Source: a virus
IMG/VR virus record: IMGVR_UViG_3300037343_000205
Span: 1 to 24,565 of that record
Strand: one strand, 5' to 3'
Length of the DNA: 24,565 bases
A program made the position numbers and the translations under genes. Below are positions 5,937 to 14,501 of the stretch, one piece after another. The notes under the pieces were generated by a model. The model was not told the origin of the DNA, ran no database searches, and saw only the letters and a program-made list of their open reading frames with translations. How positions within the stretch are numbered: the first letter of the stretch is position 1; each line of letters begins with the position of its first letter.

Positions 5937-8101
5937 GCAGAACTGATACGCAAGACACTGATGAAGTATTGACGCAAGGTTATACGAAAGAAGATAAACC
6001 TGATACGAAATCAGAAAGAGAAGCTTACTTTATTGAATTAGCACGAAGCAACTTTAACACTGCTAAAACGTACATGGATACAGCTCTTTCAACGCAGTGG
6101 GAGCAAAATGCTGATCACTTTAACAATAAGCATGGAAGAAGAAGTCGATACAACTCAAAACAGCATAAAGGCAGCAGCCGTATATTTAGGCCATTAAGTA
6201 GAGCATCTGAGCGGTCCTCATCGGCAACAGCAGCAGCAGCACTCTTTAGTAACTTAGATGTGCTTGACTTACAACCAGAAAATAAAAACGATCCCGCTCA
6301 AGTATTTTCAGCCAGAGTAATGAAAAATATTGTTGCTTATTATCTTGATAGAAAAATCCCATGGTATTTAACTGTTATGGGCGCTTGGCAAGACACTCGT
6401 GTATATGGACCTTGCTGCAGCTTTACAGATTGGCGTTTTAAATCAAAAGAAGTTACAACCGAAGTACCAGTTTTAAATATATATGGCAAACCCAAAGAAG
6501 ATGGAAGTACACAAAAAATAACTGAAACCGTTGTAGTAAAAGATGAGCCATATATTGATTTGATCCCAGTTGAGAATTTACTCTTAGATCCCGCTTGTGA
6601 CTGGAGGGACCCAATTAATTCCAGTCCGTATGTCATTTACTTGAAAGCAATGGCGATCACCGATGCTACGCACATGATGGCAAGCGGAGAATGGAATACT
6701 TACTCAGAAACGGAATTACTCGCTGCCACTGATCATACGTACAACACTGTGACATCAGCTCGTGACGGCGATAACCGACCGGATGCTCGTGACAGCCAAA
6801 CAAAAACAGAGTTTAAAACTGTTTGGATACATTACAACTTTGTAAGAATGGATGGTGAGGAATATTTCTACTTAACAGCAGGAACCCAATTACTTCTTAC
6901 AGACATTAAAAAACTAGAAGAAGACTACCCAACTGGTATGCGGCCCCTTACATACGGTTTCAGTGTCATAGAAGCACATAAATTTGCGCCTAATTCACCA
7001 ACTGAAATTATCAGTGGGCTGCAAGTAGGAGTCAATGATATTGCAAATCTGCGTATCGATAATATTCGATTAGCTCTAAACAAACGATATGTAATTCGGC
7101 GTGGAGCTACCGTTGACCTTGAAGCATTAATGCGTTCTGTACCAGGTGGCGGTATCGTTACAGATGACGTAGATAAAGATATCAAAGTGCTTGACACACG
7201 AGATGTAACAGGATCTAGCTACAAGGAACAAGAAAGACTCGAAACTGAAAGTAATGATATTTCAGGAACGTTTATGGGCAGTTCAATTCAAAACAACCGA
7301 AACTTAAATCAAACTGTAGGCGGCATGGAAATGCTTGCAGATGGACAAAGTGCATTAAGTGACATGGATATCCGAACGTTTGCCGAGTCATGGGTAAAAC
7401 CACAACTTGAATTACTTATTTTAAATATTCAAGCTTTTACACCTGACGAAGTTATTCAAACCATTGCATTAGAAGGTGCTGAAAAAGATCTTCAGTACTT
7501 ACAACGTTTTGAACCTGATTTAAAAAATGACCCAGAAGCTGATGTAAAAAGACGAAAGCTAAAAAACGATATAATGGCTAAAACGTTAAAAGAAAAAATG
7601 ACAGTAAGAGTCAATGTTGGATTAGGTGCTACGAGTCCACAACGTAAAGTATCTACATTACTTTCAGCTGTAACAGCTGCAATGCAGTTACCTGGACAGG
7701 GCGCTCGTATTAACGAAGAAGAAGTTACCAAAGAAATATTTACTGCAAGTGGATTAGCGGATGGAGCTCGTTTCATATTGCCGAAGGAAGATGAGCCACA
7801 ACTGACGCAAGAAGATCTGCAAGCAGCTCAAGAGCAAGGCATGCAAGAAGGCCAAGACCAGATTAAATTACGTGAGATTGAAGCTAATTTAACTTTAGGT
7901 GAAGGCAAACTAGAGCTACAGCGTGAGTTAGGATATGCAGAGCTTGCACAAAAGGAAAATATAACGTTAAAAGAATTAGAAACTAGACTTGAAATTACAT
8001 ATCGCAAAGATCAAACACATAGAGACATATCAGCTTTACGTGAAAGATTAAAATCTCAAGAGTTAGAATTTAAACGAGTGACAGGCAAACCAGGAATATA
8101 G
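5933..8101 (+). CDS. Portal protein
   Basis: This forms the ring at the capsid vertex through which DNA is packed and ejected, binding terminase and then the tail adaptor. Its 722 residues are close to the large podovirus portals (P22 type, about 725). Typical portal stretches are visible: KIPWYLTVMGAWQDTRVYG (141-159), an IPVENLLLDPACDWRDP segment near 215-232, and a helical segment with QVGVNDIANLRIDNIRLALN followed by the GGGIV turn near 400. The last 100 residues (EDLQAAQEQGMQEG onward) are a long charged helix, as in portals with a C-terminal barrel or coiled coil. It starts in the ATGA overlap with the upstream gene. Confidence 0.9.
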   Translation: MSRTDTQDTDEVLTQGYTKEDKPDTKSEREAYFIELARSNFNTAKTYMDTALSTQWEQNADHFNNKHGRRSRYNSKQHKGSSRIFRPLSRASERSSSATAAAALFSNLDVLDLQPENKNDPAQVFSARVMKNIVAYYLDRKIPWYLTVMGAWQDTRVYGPCCSFTDWRFKSKEVTTEVPVLNIYGKPKEDGSTQKITETVVVKDEPYIDLIPVENLLLDPACDWRDPINSSPYVIYLKAMAITDATHMMASGEWNTYSETELLAATDHTYNTVTSARDGDNRPDARDSQTKTEFKTVWIHYNFVRMDGEEYFYLTAGTQLLLTDIKKLEEDYPTGMRPLTYGFSVIEAHKFAPNSPTEIISGLQVGVNDIANLRIDNIRLALNKRYVIRRGATVDLEALMRSVPGGGIVTDDVDKDIKVLDTRDVTGSSYKEQERLETESNDISGTFMGSSIQNNRNLNQTVGGMEMLADGQSALSDMDIRTFAESWVKPQLELLILNIQAFTPDEVIQTIALEGAEKDLQYLQRFEPDLKNDPEADVKRRKLKNDIMAKTLKEKMTVRVNVGLGATSPQRKVSTLLSAVTAAMQLPGQGARINEEEVTKEIFTASGLADGARFILPKEDEPQLTQEDLQAAQEQGMQEGQDQIKLREIEANLTLGEGKLELQRELGYAELAQKENITLKELETRLEITYRKDQTHRDISALRERLKSQELEFKRVTGKPGI

Positions 8102-8110
8102 GTGATGGCA

Positions 8111-8455
8111 ATGGATGAAGAGATATTCGAAGATAGCGAATACACCTCAGAAGAACAACGAACACTAGAAGCAGATGTTGAAAAAGTACTGATTGAGTGG
8201 CGAGCCAAAGTAACAGACGCGGATAACGCAAGACAATGGTTAAATACGAATCTAGGCAAGCGAGTCTTGGTAGCACTTAAAACAAATCAGATGGCAGCGA
8301 TGAAAAAATGCATAACTGCTACTGATGCCAATTTAATTAAAGAAGCACAGTTTGACTATAAAGTTTACTGTCAAGTTGAAACGATTATTGGAAGTGTGAT
8401 CATGGAAGGTCAGCAAGCACTATCAGAATTAGAATCAAGAAAGTATTTCGATTAA
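8111..8455 (+). CDS. Hypothetical protein between portal and scaffold (114 aa)
   Basis: This is a small acidic, mainly helical protein (MDEEIFEDSEYTSEEQRTLEADVEKVL, later ARQWLNTNLGKRVLVALKTNQ). I chose ATG 8111 because AGGTGA lies five bases before it; in-frame GTG 8102 and ATG 8105 sit too close to that site. The site overlaps the stop of the portal gene. I do not recognise a family. Its place between portal and scaffold genes suggests a head-assembly helper. Confidence 0.65.
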   Translation: MDEEIFEDSEYTSEEQRTLEADVEKVLIEWRAKVTDADNARQWLNTNLGKRVLVALKTNQMAAMKKCITATDANLIKEAQFDYKVYCQVETIIGSVIMEGQQALSELESRKYFD

Positions 8456-8471
8456 CTCATATAGGTGACAT

Positions 8472-9518
8472 ATGAAAACCAAAGCTAAAGCTAAAGATAT
8501 AAATTCAGAACTTCCAACAGAAGTAATTGATGATGAAGTAACAGAAGTAATCGCAGATAAAGTTGCTGATGGTGATGAAGACCTTGGCGGTAGTGACGAA
8601 CCGATTGTAAGAGTTCCTAGTCCTCGTGAAGAGATGATGAAGGAAATACTTGAGTCTCGCGGAAAAGACCGACCCATTGCGGATGATGACGGTGAAAGCG
8701 GTACGTTTGATATCAACCAAGAAAAAGTTGACACACATGAAAAAATAAACAATACTTCAATTGTCTCTCAAGGTGGCGAATCTTTTTTAAAGCTGAAAGT
8801 TGATGGTGTTGAAAAACAAATACCTATTGACGAAGCGATAAAAATACTTCAAAAATCAGACAGTGCGGATGCTAAATTAAAACAAGCTGCATTGATACTG
8901 AAACAAGCCGAAGAGAAGCGGCAGTCCCAAACATTTACCCCTCCAGATAATGTCAAAGGAACTGCTGTAGAAAGTAGGGAGTCATTGAAGAATGCCCTTA
9001 CAAAGCTATATGATGGCGATATTGATGAAGCTACGGAAGCTCTTAGTTCATTATTCTCCGGTAGAAGTGGAAGCGTATCAAACGAAGAACTCAGCAATCT
9101 TTTTGATTCTAAAATGCATCAAAGAGACGACGATAAGAATCTTCAAACTGCATATAAAGGTTTTCAGAAAAACGAAAACTTTAACCATATATTGCAGGAT
9201 CCTACACTGACATCGAAGTTAGATATCATCACGGCTGAGCTACAGCAAGATCCTGAGTTTTTAGCTACAAGCCCCAGTTACGAAGACTACTTCACAGAAG
9301 CAGGTAATAGGGTAAACGAGTGGCTAGGAACGTTGACGAATCAACCTAATAAGCAAAAGCCCACAGAAAACCAAGACTCAGTTAACTCGTTAAAAAAGCG
9401 AAAAGGCGAAGGTCTACAAAGCATGACTGTTCGCAGAGGCGCACCTACTCCAGAAAAACCTCGTACTCGTGGTGATATCTTAGGGGAAATGGCATCTCGC
9501 AGAGGTCAGAGAATTTAA
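8472..9518 (+). CDS. Scaffolding protein (putative)
   Basis: Position directly before the major capsid gene and composition both fit a scaffold, which guides coat assembly and then leaves the head. It has 348 residues: a very acidic N-terminus (about 15-60, DDEVTEVIADKVADGDEDLGG), a central helical part (KQIPIDEAIKILQKSDSADAKLKQAALILKQAEEK) and a basic C-terminus (KKRKGEGLQ, RRGAPTPEKPRTRG, SRRGQRI). In P22-type scaffolds a basic C-terminal end binds the coat; the same arrangement is seen here. There is no protease motif. AGGTGA lies just before the ATG. Confidence 0.8.
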   Translation: MKTKAKAKDINSELPTEVIDDEVTEVIADKVADGDEDLGGSDEPIVRVPSPREEMMKEILESRGKDRPIADDDGESGTFDINQEKVDTHEKINNTSIVSQGGESFLKLKVDGVEKQIPIDEAIKILQKSDSADAKLKQAALILKQAEEKRQSQTFTPPDNVKGTAVESRESLKNALTKLYDGDIDEATEALSSLFSGRSGSVSNEELSNLFDSKMHQRDDDKNLQTAYKGFQKNENFNHILQDPTLTSKLDIITAELQQDPEFLATSPSYEDYFTEAGNRVNEWLGTLTNQPNKQKPTENQDSVNSLKKRKGEGLQSMTVRRGAPTPEKPRTRGDILGEMASRRGQRI

Positions 9519-9535
9519 AAATCTAGGAGTTATTT

Positions 9536-10489
9536 ATGGCAGGTCAAGTATGGGGTACTGATGCAGACGGTGGTTACATGTATTCAGATGAGTTATCTGA
9601 TTTCTTACGCACCGAATTGCAACCATTAAGCCGCTTTCGCCAATTTTGTGATATCAAAGAGGGCAAGGGCACAGGCAAGGGCGAAAAATTCAACTGGAAC
9701 ATCTACAGCGATGTTGAGACAGACGGTGATGCACTTGATGAGTCACATGCAATGCCCGAAACAAAGTTCTCAATTACGCAAGGCACGTTAACAGTGACGG
9801 AATACGGAAACTCTGTACCGTACACTAAGAAACTTGATGATTTATCTCGTCATCCAGTGCGTGAAGTAATCAATAAAGTGCTTAAACACGACGCTCGAAA
9901 AACGTTAGATCGGGCAGCTTATGCTCAATTTGCGTCATCGCGAGTTACCTTGGCGCCAACTGGCGGTACATCTACAACATCTGTAGCATCTCAAGCAGGC
10001 GCAGTAGGTGCAGAGTCTTTAATCACAAATAACGCAGCTATGTCCATTGATCATGTTAAGGCTATTGCGGATTTGATGAAGGAACGAGAGATCACTCCTT
10101 ACATGGGTGACGATTACTTCTCATTAGCAAGACCAACCACTTTACGTCCATTTAAAAATGAACTCGAGCAAATTCATCAGTACGTTGAATCAGGCATGCA
10201 GCTTATTTTCAATGGTGAGACAGGTCGCTATGAAGGCATTCGTTTTGTAGAGCAAACAAATGTCGCGAGCAAAGGTTGGACAAACGCAAAATCAGATGAA
10301 GCATTCTTTTTTGGTGCTGATACAGTTGCGGAAGCAATCGTAGAGCCCGAGCAAGTTCGTGGTAAGATACCCACTGATTTTGGTCGTAGTCGTGGTCTTG
10401 CATGGTATTACTTAGGTGGTTTTGGGATTTCTCATAACTCTGCCGGTGGTGCTCAGAACCGTATTTTAAAATGGTCTTCAGCTGCTTAA
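9536..10489 (+). CDS. Major capsid protein, N4 gp56-like
   Basis: This should be the HK97-fold coat protein (317 aa). The sequence has the layout of the N4 gp56/P22-like coat group: a glycine-rich GKGTGKGEKFNWNIY segment (about 44-58), TQGTLTVTEYGNSVPYTKKLDDLSRHP (about 81-107), then a long helix VREVINKVLKHDARKTLDRAAYAQF, and a C-terminal GRSRGLAWYYLGGFGISHN. It has no large N-terminal delta domain, consistent with a separate scaffold upstream. AGGAG lies about 7 bases before the ATG, a strong site for a highly made protein. A perfect hairpin spans its stop codon. Confidence 0.88.
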   Translation: MAGQVWGTDADGGYMYSDELSDFLRTELQPLSRFRQFCDIKEGKGTGKGEKFNWNIYSDVETDGDALDESHAMPETKFSITQGTLTVTEYGNSVPYTKKLDDLSRHPVREVINKVLKHDARKTLDRAAYAQFASSRVTLAPTGGTSTTSVASQAGAVGAESLITNNAAMSIDHVKAIADLMKEREITPYMGDDYFSLARPTTLRPFKNELEQIHQYVESGMQLIFNGETGRYEGIRFVEQTNVASKGWTNAKSDEAFFFGADTVAEAIVEPEQVRGKIPTDFGRSRGLAWYYLGGFGISHNSAGGAQNRILKWSSAA

Positions 10490-10498
10490 TTAGCAGCT
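10480..10498 (+). other. Hairpin across the capsid stop codon
   Basis: AGCTGCT-TAATT-AGCAGCT gives a perfect 7-base stem; the loop contains the TAA stop. No T-run follows, so it is not a standard terminator. It could protect the 3' end of capsid mRNA or be an RNase III processing site. Confidence 0.55.
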
Positions 10499-10524
10499 AG
10501 AAAACCTCTTAACAGGAGAACGTT

Positions 10525-10743
10525 ATGAAAGATCATAGTCCCAATGAAGGTGAGAACAACATGCACTTTTCAGGTAACTCTGAAGGTGGACGTAGCTCAT
10601 CTATAGTCGATAAAGCGGGTGTCGAAGATGGTTTATCATCTATGGAAGCATGCGCAGACTGTAAAAATATGGGTGATGTCACTCACAACCAACGCCCAAT
10701 GGCTGATTCAATGAGCTCTGGCTCGTTCAAGATTGGAACTTAG
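10525..10743 (+). CDS. Hypothetical protein with a Cys pair (72 aa)
   Basis: This is a small, polar, probably disordered protein rich in Ser, Gly and Met (HFSGNSEGGRSSSI, MADSMSSGSFKIGT) with one CxxC motif (ACADCKNMGD). ACAGGAGAACGTT precedes ATG 10525, a strong ribosome site. It lies between the capsid and decoration-like genes, with nine bases to the next start. I do not recognise a family; it might be a minor head protein. A single CxxC is not enough to call a zinc site. Confidence 0.62.
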   Translation: MKDHSPNEGENNMHFSGNSEGGRSSSIVDKAGVEDGLSSMEACADCKNMGDVTHNQRPMADSMSSGSFKIGT

Positions 10744-10752
10744 GAGTAATTT

Positions 10753-11121
10753 ATGGCTACATATGATAATCCGGTTCGAATGACGTATTCAATACTTGCA
10801 GCGGCGATTGACACTTCAGGTACATTGTTATTGATGTCGGGACCTAAAGGAATGAAAGGTAGAGTTGAGTCAATTACATTTGTTGCGACTGTCGCAACTA
10901 CTGTAGCGGTTACTGTTCTATCAGTTGGTTCAGTTGGTGATACCGACAAGTACGCGATAAATACGGTTCCAATTGCTGCTATTGCAGCTGTGTCGAATAC
11001 AACTACTATTCTAAACTCAGATACAAACCTAATCCCAGCGGATGAAGCCGTAGTACTTGCTTCAGATGGTGGGTCCACTGCAGGCGATGGCAACGTTTAT
11101 GTTGTAATTGCTTGGTTCTAG
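10753..11121 (+). CDS. Putative head decoration protein (122 aa)
   Basis: This protein is almost wholly beta-prone, rich in Val, Ala, Thr and Ser with few charges (VESITFVATVATTVAVTVLSVGSVGD, then TVPIAAIAAVSNTTTILNSDTN, ending GNVYVVIAWF). Proteins of this size and character encoded just after a coat gene are often decoration or head-fibre proteins on the capsid surface. GGAG precedes ATG 10753. A terminator follows closely, so the capsid-decoration message probably ends here in part. The role is inferred from position and composition; I see no diagnostic motif. Confidence 0.55.
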   Translation: MATYDNPVRMTYSILAAAIDTSGTLLLMSGPKGMKGRVESITFVATVATTVAVTVLSVGSVGDTDKYAINTVPIAAIAAVSNTTTILNSDTNLIPADEAVVLASDGGSTAGDGNVYVVIAWF

Positions 11122-11138
11122 TTTGTCACCGGGAGGAC

Positions 11139-11164
11139 GGGGCTTTGGCCCCTGAATCTTTTTT
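11139..11164 (+). terminator. Rho-independent terminator after the head genes
   Basis: GGGGC-TTTG-GCCCC (11139-11152) is followed after six bases by TTTTTT (11159-11164). The stem is short but all G-C. The gap before the T-run suggests partial read-through into the tail genes, which have no clear promoter of their own here. Confidence 0.65.
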
Positions 11165-11177
11165 CTAGGAAATACTT

Positions 11178-11423
11178 ATGTACTGTACATGGAAAAGAGT
11201 AAATCAAGGATCGTTGGATTCTCCTGAATCACTTTTAAATCAAGGTGATTACCCTGTTTTAGTAGACGAAGTAAAGCCTAAAGACTGCGGTGATATGGGC
11301 TTTTGGGCGATGGAAGACGAATTAACAGTGGCTAATAAAGACACGAGTGGTAGTATTACAGAAGGCGTTTCTATGGAGCGTTCAATGTATTTTAGTAATA
11401 TTAGAAAAACATCAAGTTATTAA
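11178..11423 (+). CDS. Hypothetical protein (81 aa)
   Basis: This small soluble protein is the first gene after the terminator. CTAGGAAATACTT precedes ATG 11178. It has two Cys (MYCTWKR and KDCGDMGF) and a mixed, mildly acidic sequence with NQGDYPVLVDEVKPKD in the middle. I do not recognise a family. Its location suggests a minor head or head-tail joining protein, without direct support. Confidence 0.62.
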   Translation: MYCTWKRVNQGSLDSPESLLNQGDYPVLVDEVKPKDCGDMGFWAMEDELTVANKDTSGSITEGVSMERSMYFSNIRKTSSY

Positions 11424-11432
11424 GGTGACAAC

Positions 11433-11765
11433 ATGAAATTTGATCCCACAAAATCCCATATGACGATACATGGACAAGATCCTTCTTTTCCAGGTGCTCG
11501 CTACCAGCAAGGCTCTTTTGTATATGATACGCACCATAGAGTTATTAGTGGTGTAGATCCAAATGCAGACAAGACGCCAGCTCAAGTTGCAAAGCAAGAA
11601 GTAATAGAGAAACTAGCTAAAGAGTTGCAAGTTCTTACGGACAAGCTTAAAGAAGCGCAATCTAAATATGATTCAGATCAGACAACGCAAACAAAAGCTT
11701 CTCTGACCAAAGCAACGAATAAGTATGAAGCTGCCAGAGAAGAACTTTCTGAAATAGCGAGTTAA
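11433..11765 (+). CDS. Hypothetical coiled-coil protein (110 aa)
   Basis: AAGGTGACAAC precedes ATG 11433. Residues 1-45 are Gly/Pro/His-containing and probably extended (DPTKSHMTIHGQDPSF). From about residue 50 to the end it is a charged helix with regular leucines (VIEKLAKELQVLTDKLKEAQ, then NKYEAAREELSEIAS), a likely coiled coil. It ends five bases before the tail adaptor gene. No family is recognised. Confidence 0.65.
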   Translation: MKFDPTKSHMTIHGQDPSFPGARYQQGSFVYDTHHRVISGVDPNADKTPAQVAKQEVIEKLAKELQVLTDKLKEAQSKYDSDQTTQTKASLTKATNKYEAAREELSEIAS

Positions 11766-11770
11766 TTGAA

Positions 11771-12445
11771 ATGTATTCAACTTTCTTAGAACTCTGTCAA
11801 GCTCTAATGTATGAAGCCGGTATCTCAGGCACAATAACGTCTGTAAAAAATCAGACAGGCGAGCGTAACAGAGTTGTAGGATGGGTGCGTAGGTCATGCA
11901 TGCTAGTAGAAGGTACATTTACTAACTGGAATTTTCTACATGAGTTCCATCAGTTTAATACTGTATCACAGATTTCAGACTACCCACCTCCATCGAATCA
12001 CAATGTATGGGATACTGATACTGCTAGTCTTCCAAATGACCAATCGGAATTACTATTTACTCCATGGGTTAGAAAAAAGAAAGAGTTCCAAGAAGAATCG
12101 TTTGGATCTCCTTTTGGATTTACAGTACTGCCATCGCATATAATAAGACTTTATGATACCCCAAATACAGTCGTTCCTATTTCGATTGAATATTATCGAG
12201 CTCCTACTATAATGGTAAATAACGATGACACGCCTGCAATACCTTTGCAGTACCGTGACATAATAATTTACAAAGCGTTAGGGCTCTATGCAAAATTTGA
12301 AAATGCAGACGAATTATTACTATCGTCCAGAGAAGATTACAGCATGCGTTGGGATCAATTACGAGCACGAGAATTACCCGGTCAGCAAGGTATGCAAGCT
12401 CAAAGCACAGGAATGGATATTCAAGTTATTGCTGGCAATTATTAA
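11771..12445 (+). CDS. Putative tail adaptor (head-tail connector)
   Basis: Adaptor proteins of podoviruses (gp4 of P22, gp11 of T7) sit as a ring under the portal and attach the tail. This 224-residue protein is in the right place and size. The N-terminal helical part has the usual layout: a start YSTFLELCQALMYEAGI, then RNRVVGWVRRSCMLVEGTFTNWNFLHEF (about 37-64), resembling the 'helix plus W-x-F' segment of this group, and a helix near the end (RDIIIYKALGLYAKFENADELL). The ribosome site before ATG 11771 is weak (only GAG), so translation may be coupled to the upstream gene. The exact family is uncertain. Confidence 0.68.
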   Translation: MYSTFLELCQALMYEAGISGTITSVKNQTGERNRVVGWVRRSCMLVEGTFTNWNFLHEFHQFNTVSQISDYPPPSNHNVWDTDTASLPNDQSELLFTPWVRKKKEFQEESFGSPFGFTVLPSHIIRLYDTPNTVVPISIEYYRAPTIMVNNDDTPAIPLQYRDIIIYKALGLYAKFENADELLLSSREDYSMRWDQLRARELPGQQGMQAQSTGMDIQVIAGNY

Positions 12446-12461
12446 GGTGAAGGTGTGACGT

Positions 12462-14501
12462 ATGCGAAGCCCCATTCAGGGATCTGTAATTCTAGGAGGC
12501 GGTCTAGACTTAATAACGCCTCCACTTGAGGTTCCTCCTGGTCGAGTCCTTCAAATAAAAAACTTTGAGTGCGATTTAAACAACGGATATAGAGTCTCAA
12601 AAGGATTCGAACGTTTTGACGGACGTAACTCGCCAACAGCAAGTAGCTTTCAAACGTTAGCAGTGGCTTCCACAACCGGATGGCAACAAAACGAAACTGT
12701 AACAGGAACTACGTCCGGAGCCACATCTAAAATTTTTAAAGTCGGGGCTACCAGCCTTTATACAGCCGAGATAACAGGTGTTTATCAAGCAGCTGAAACT
12801 ATCACAGGGTCAGTATCAGGAGCGTCAACTACAATAACTCAATCTGCAACAAATATATTACTTGATGATAATGAAGTATTTAATGAAATACGATATTTAA
12901 AAGAAATTTATCTTCGAGATAAAATTCAGAAGATGCCTGGACAGGGACCCGCGAGAGGTGCTTACCGTCATTTAGACATTGCATTAGGAGTTAGAGATTT
13001 TAACGATACTGAAGCGCGTATGTATAAGTCAACTGCAACAGGTTGGCAGCAAATAGTTGCATCTTATGTTGTGTTTTTTGACGCTGTTACTGATATTGCT
13101 TTACTTGTGCATGGTGCAACAGTTAGTGATGGCACAAACACTGCAACACTGATAGCTCATTCAGTTAAAAACATAGGTGCATCAACTGGGTACGTAGTAC
13201 TAACAGGAGCCGCAACAGGATTTGCTAACAATGATAGCTTATCGGTTGGTGGTTCAGTTGCTGTTACTCTTTCAACAGATGCCGAGCTTGTAACATTAGA
13301 GCCTGGTGGTCGTTTTGAATGGTACTCATACAATTTTACTGGTGGAGCTCAGCGTTACAGAGTGTACTGCTGTGATGGCGTAAACCCTGCATTTGAATAT
13401 GATCCTACCACAAACACAATAGCGCCTATTTACACTGATATTGAAAACATTGCAACAGATACACCTAAATTTTTAGCAACCTATCGAAATCATTTATTCT
13501 TAGGTTTTGCAGATGGGAAAATGAGAAATTCAGAACCAGGTAATCCTTTTCTGTACGATGCAGCGGCAGGAACAATTGATTTTTCAATCGGAGCGCCGAT
13601 CAGCGGGTTTGATAGTACTGCAAAAGCGTTGCTGATAGCGACTACTAGAGATACGTTTGCACTGACAGGACAAGTAGCGGAGAATTTTACACTTGATTTA
13701 GCTGCTGATCGTGTAGGTGCTAAACCCTTTACGATGGCACATATCAGTACAACATATATGCTGGATGATCGTGGAGTAGTTGCTTTGAACCGAGCTCAAG
13801 AGTTTGGTAACTTCCAAGACTCTACAATTTCAAGATTAATACAACCGCTTTTAAATGATCTAAAGAATACAATTGTTGCAAGTATCACAGTACTTTCGAC
13901 AAATACATATAAGATGTACACAGAAGACGGCAAAGGGGTCACAGTTACGTTTCAGGAAGGCCAAGCTATTGGGTTTGGATTTTTTGATCTAGGCATTGGC
14001 ATTTATGCAACAAGCACTGCAGAAGACGATCTAGGACAGGAGCGTATCTTAGCATCATCTACTGATGGGCATGTGTACGAACTTGAACGTGGAAGATCGT
14101 TTGATGGAGCATCCAAAAGTTCTTGGCTTCGAACCGTATATCATTTCTTAGAGTCACCTGCGTATCGCAAGAAGTTCTACCGGGCGTTTATAGGGGCTGT
14201 CATAAGCGGCACGGCAACGTTAAAGATAGGAGCTGACTTCTCACTAGGCACAGATGATGCAAACTCATTAGGCACGATAACAGAGACTGTGAAGGGACAA
14301 GATGGTTCGTGGGACGTAGGCCAATACGATACAGCTGTATTTGACGGTAAGGTAGTATCAGATGTATATTTGGATTTAGATGGCACTGGGGAGTCAATTA
14401 GTTTAATATTTAACCACGATTCGCCAAGTGATGATATATTTACGCTTAAAGATATTCTTTACTCTTACAAAATGCGAAGACCTCAGAGGGCTAGACGATA
14501 A
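12462..14501 (+). CDS. Putative tail nozzle / tubular tail protein
   Basis: This 679-residue beta-rich protein is encoded between the adaptor and the fibre, the place of podovirus nozzle or 'tubular protein B/gp10-like' proteins. The N-terminus IQGSVILGGGLDLITPPLEV, then PGRVLQIKNFECDLNNGYRV and GFERFDG, is typical of these proteins, as is the later pattern FLATYRNHLFLGFADGKMRNSEPG. Residues of about 60-130 and 190-275 are Thr/Gly/Ala-rich inserted segments (for example GWQQNETVTGTTSGATSK) that look like small beta domains on the outside. AAGGTGAAGGTG lies before ATG 12462. It ends in a one-base overlap (TAATG) with the fibre gene. Confidence 0.68.
   Translation: MRSPIQGSVILGGGLDLITPPLEVPPGRVLQIKNFECDLNNGYRVSKGFERFDGRNSPTASSFQTLAVASTTGWQQNETVTGTTSGATSKIFKVGATSLYTAEITGVYQAAETITGSVSGASTTITQSATNILLDDNEVFNEIRYLKEIYLRDKIQKMPGQGPARGAYRHLDIALGVRDFNDTEARMYKSTATGWQQIVASYVVFFDAVTDIALLVHGATVSDGTNTATLIAHSVKNIGASTGYVVLTGAATGFANNDSLSVGGSVAVTLSTDAELVTLEPGGRFEWYSYNFTGGAQRYRVYCCDGVNPAFEYDPTTNTIAPIYTDIENIATDTPKFLATYRNHLFLGFADGKMRNSEPGNPFLYDAAAGTIDFSIGAPISGFDSTAKALLIATTRDTFALTGQVAENFTLDLAADRVGAKPFTMAHISTTYMLDDRGVVALNRAQEFGNFQDSTISRLIQPLLNDLKNTIVASITVLSTNTYKMYTEDGKGVTVTFQEGQAIGFGFFDLGIGIYATSTAEDDLGQERILASSTDGHVYELERGRSFDGASKSSWLRTVYHFLESPAYRKKFYRAFIGAVISGTATLKIGADFSLGTDDANSLGTITETVKGQDGSWDVGQYDTAVFDGKVVSDVYLDLDGTGESISLIFNHDSPSDDIFTLKDILYSYKMRRPQRARR

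Noticed and set aside
10740-11093. Minus-strand 117-residue frame opposite the decoration-like gene
   Set aside because: The plus-strand frame has a strong ribosome site, correct spacing and a terminator after it; the other is a mirror of its Val/Ala/Thr codons.
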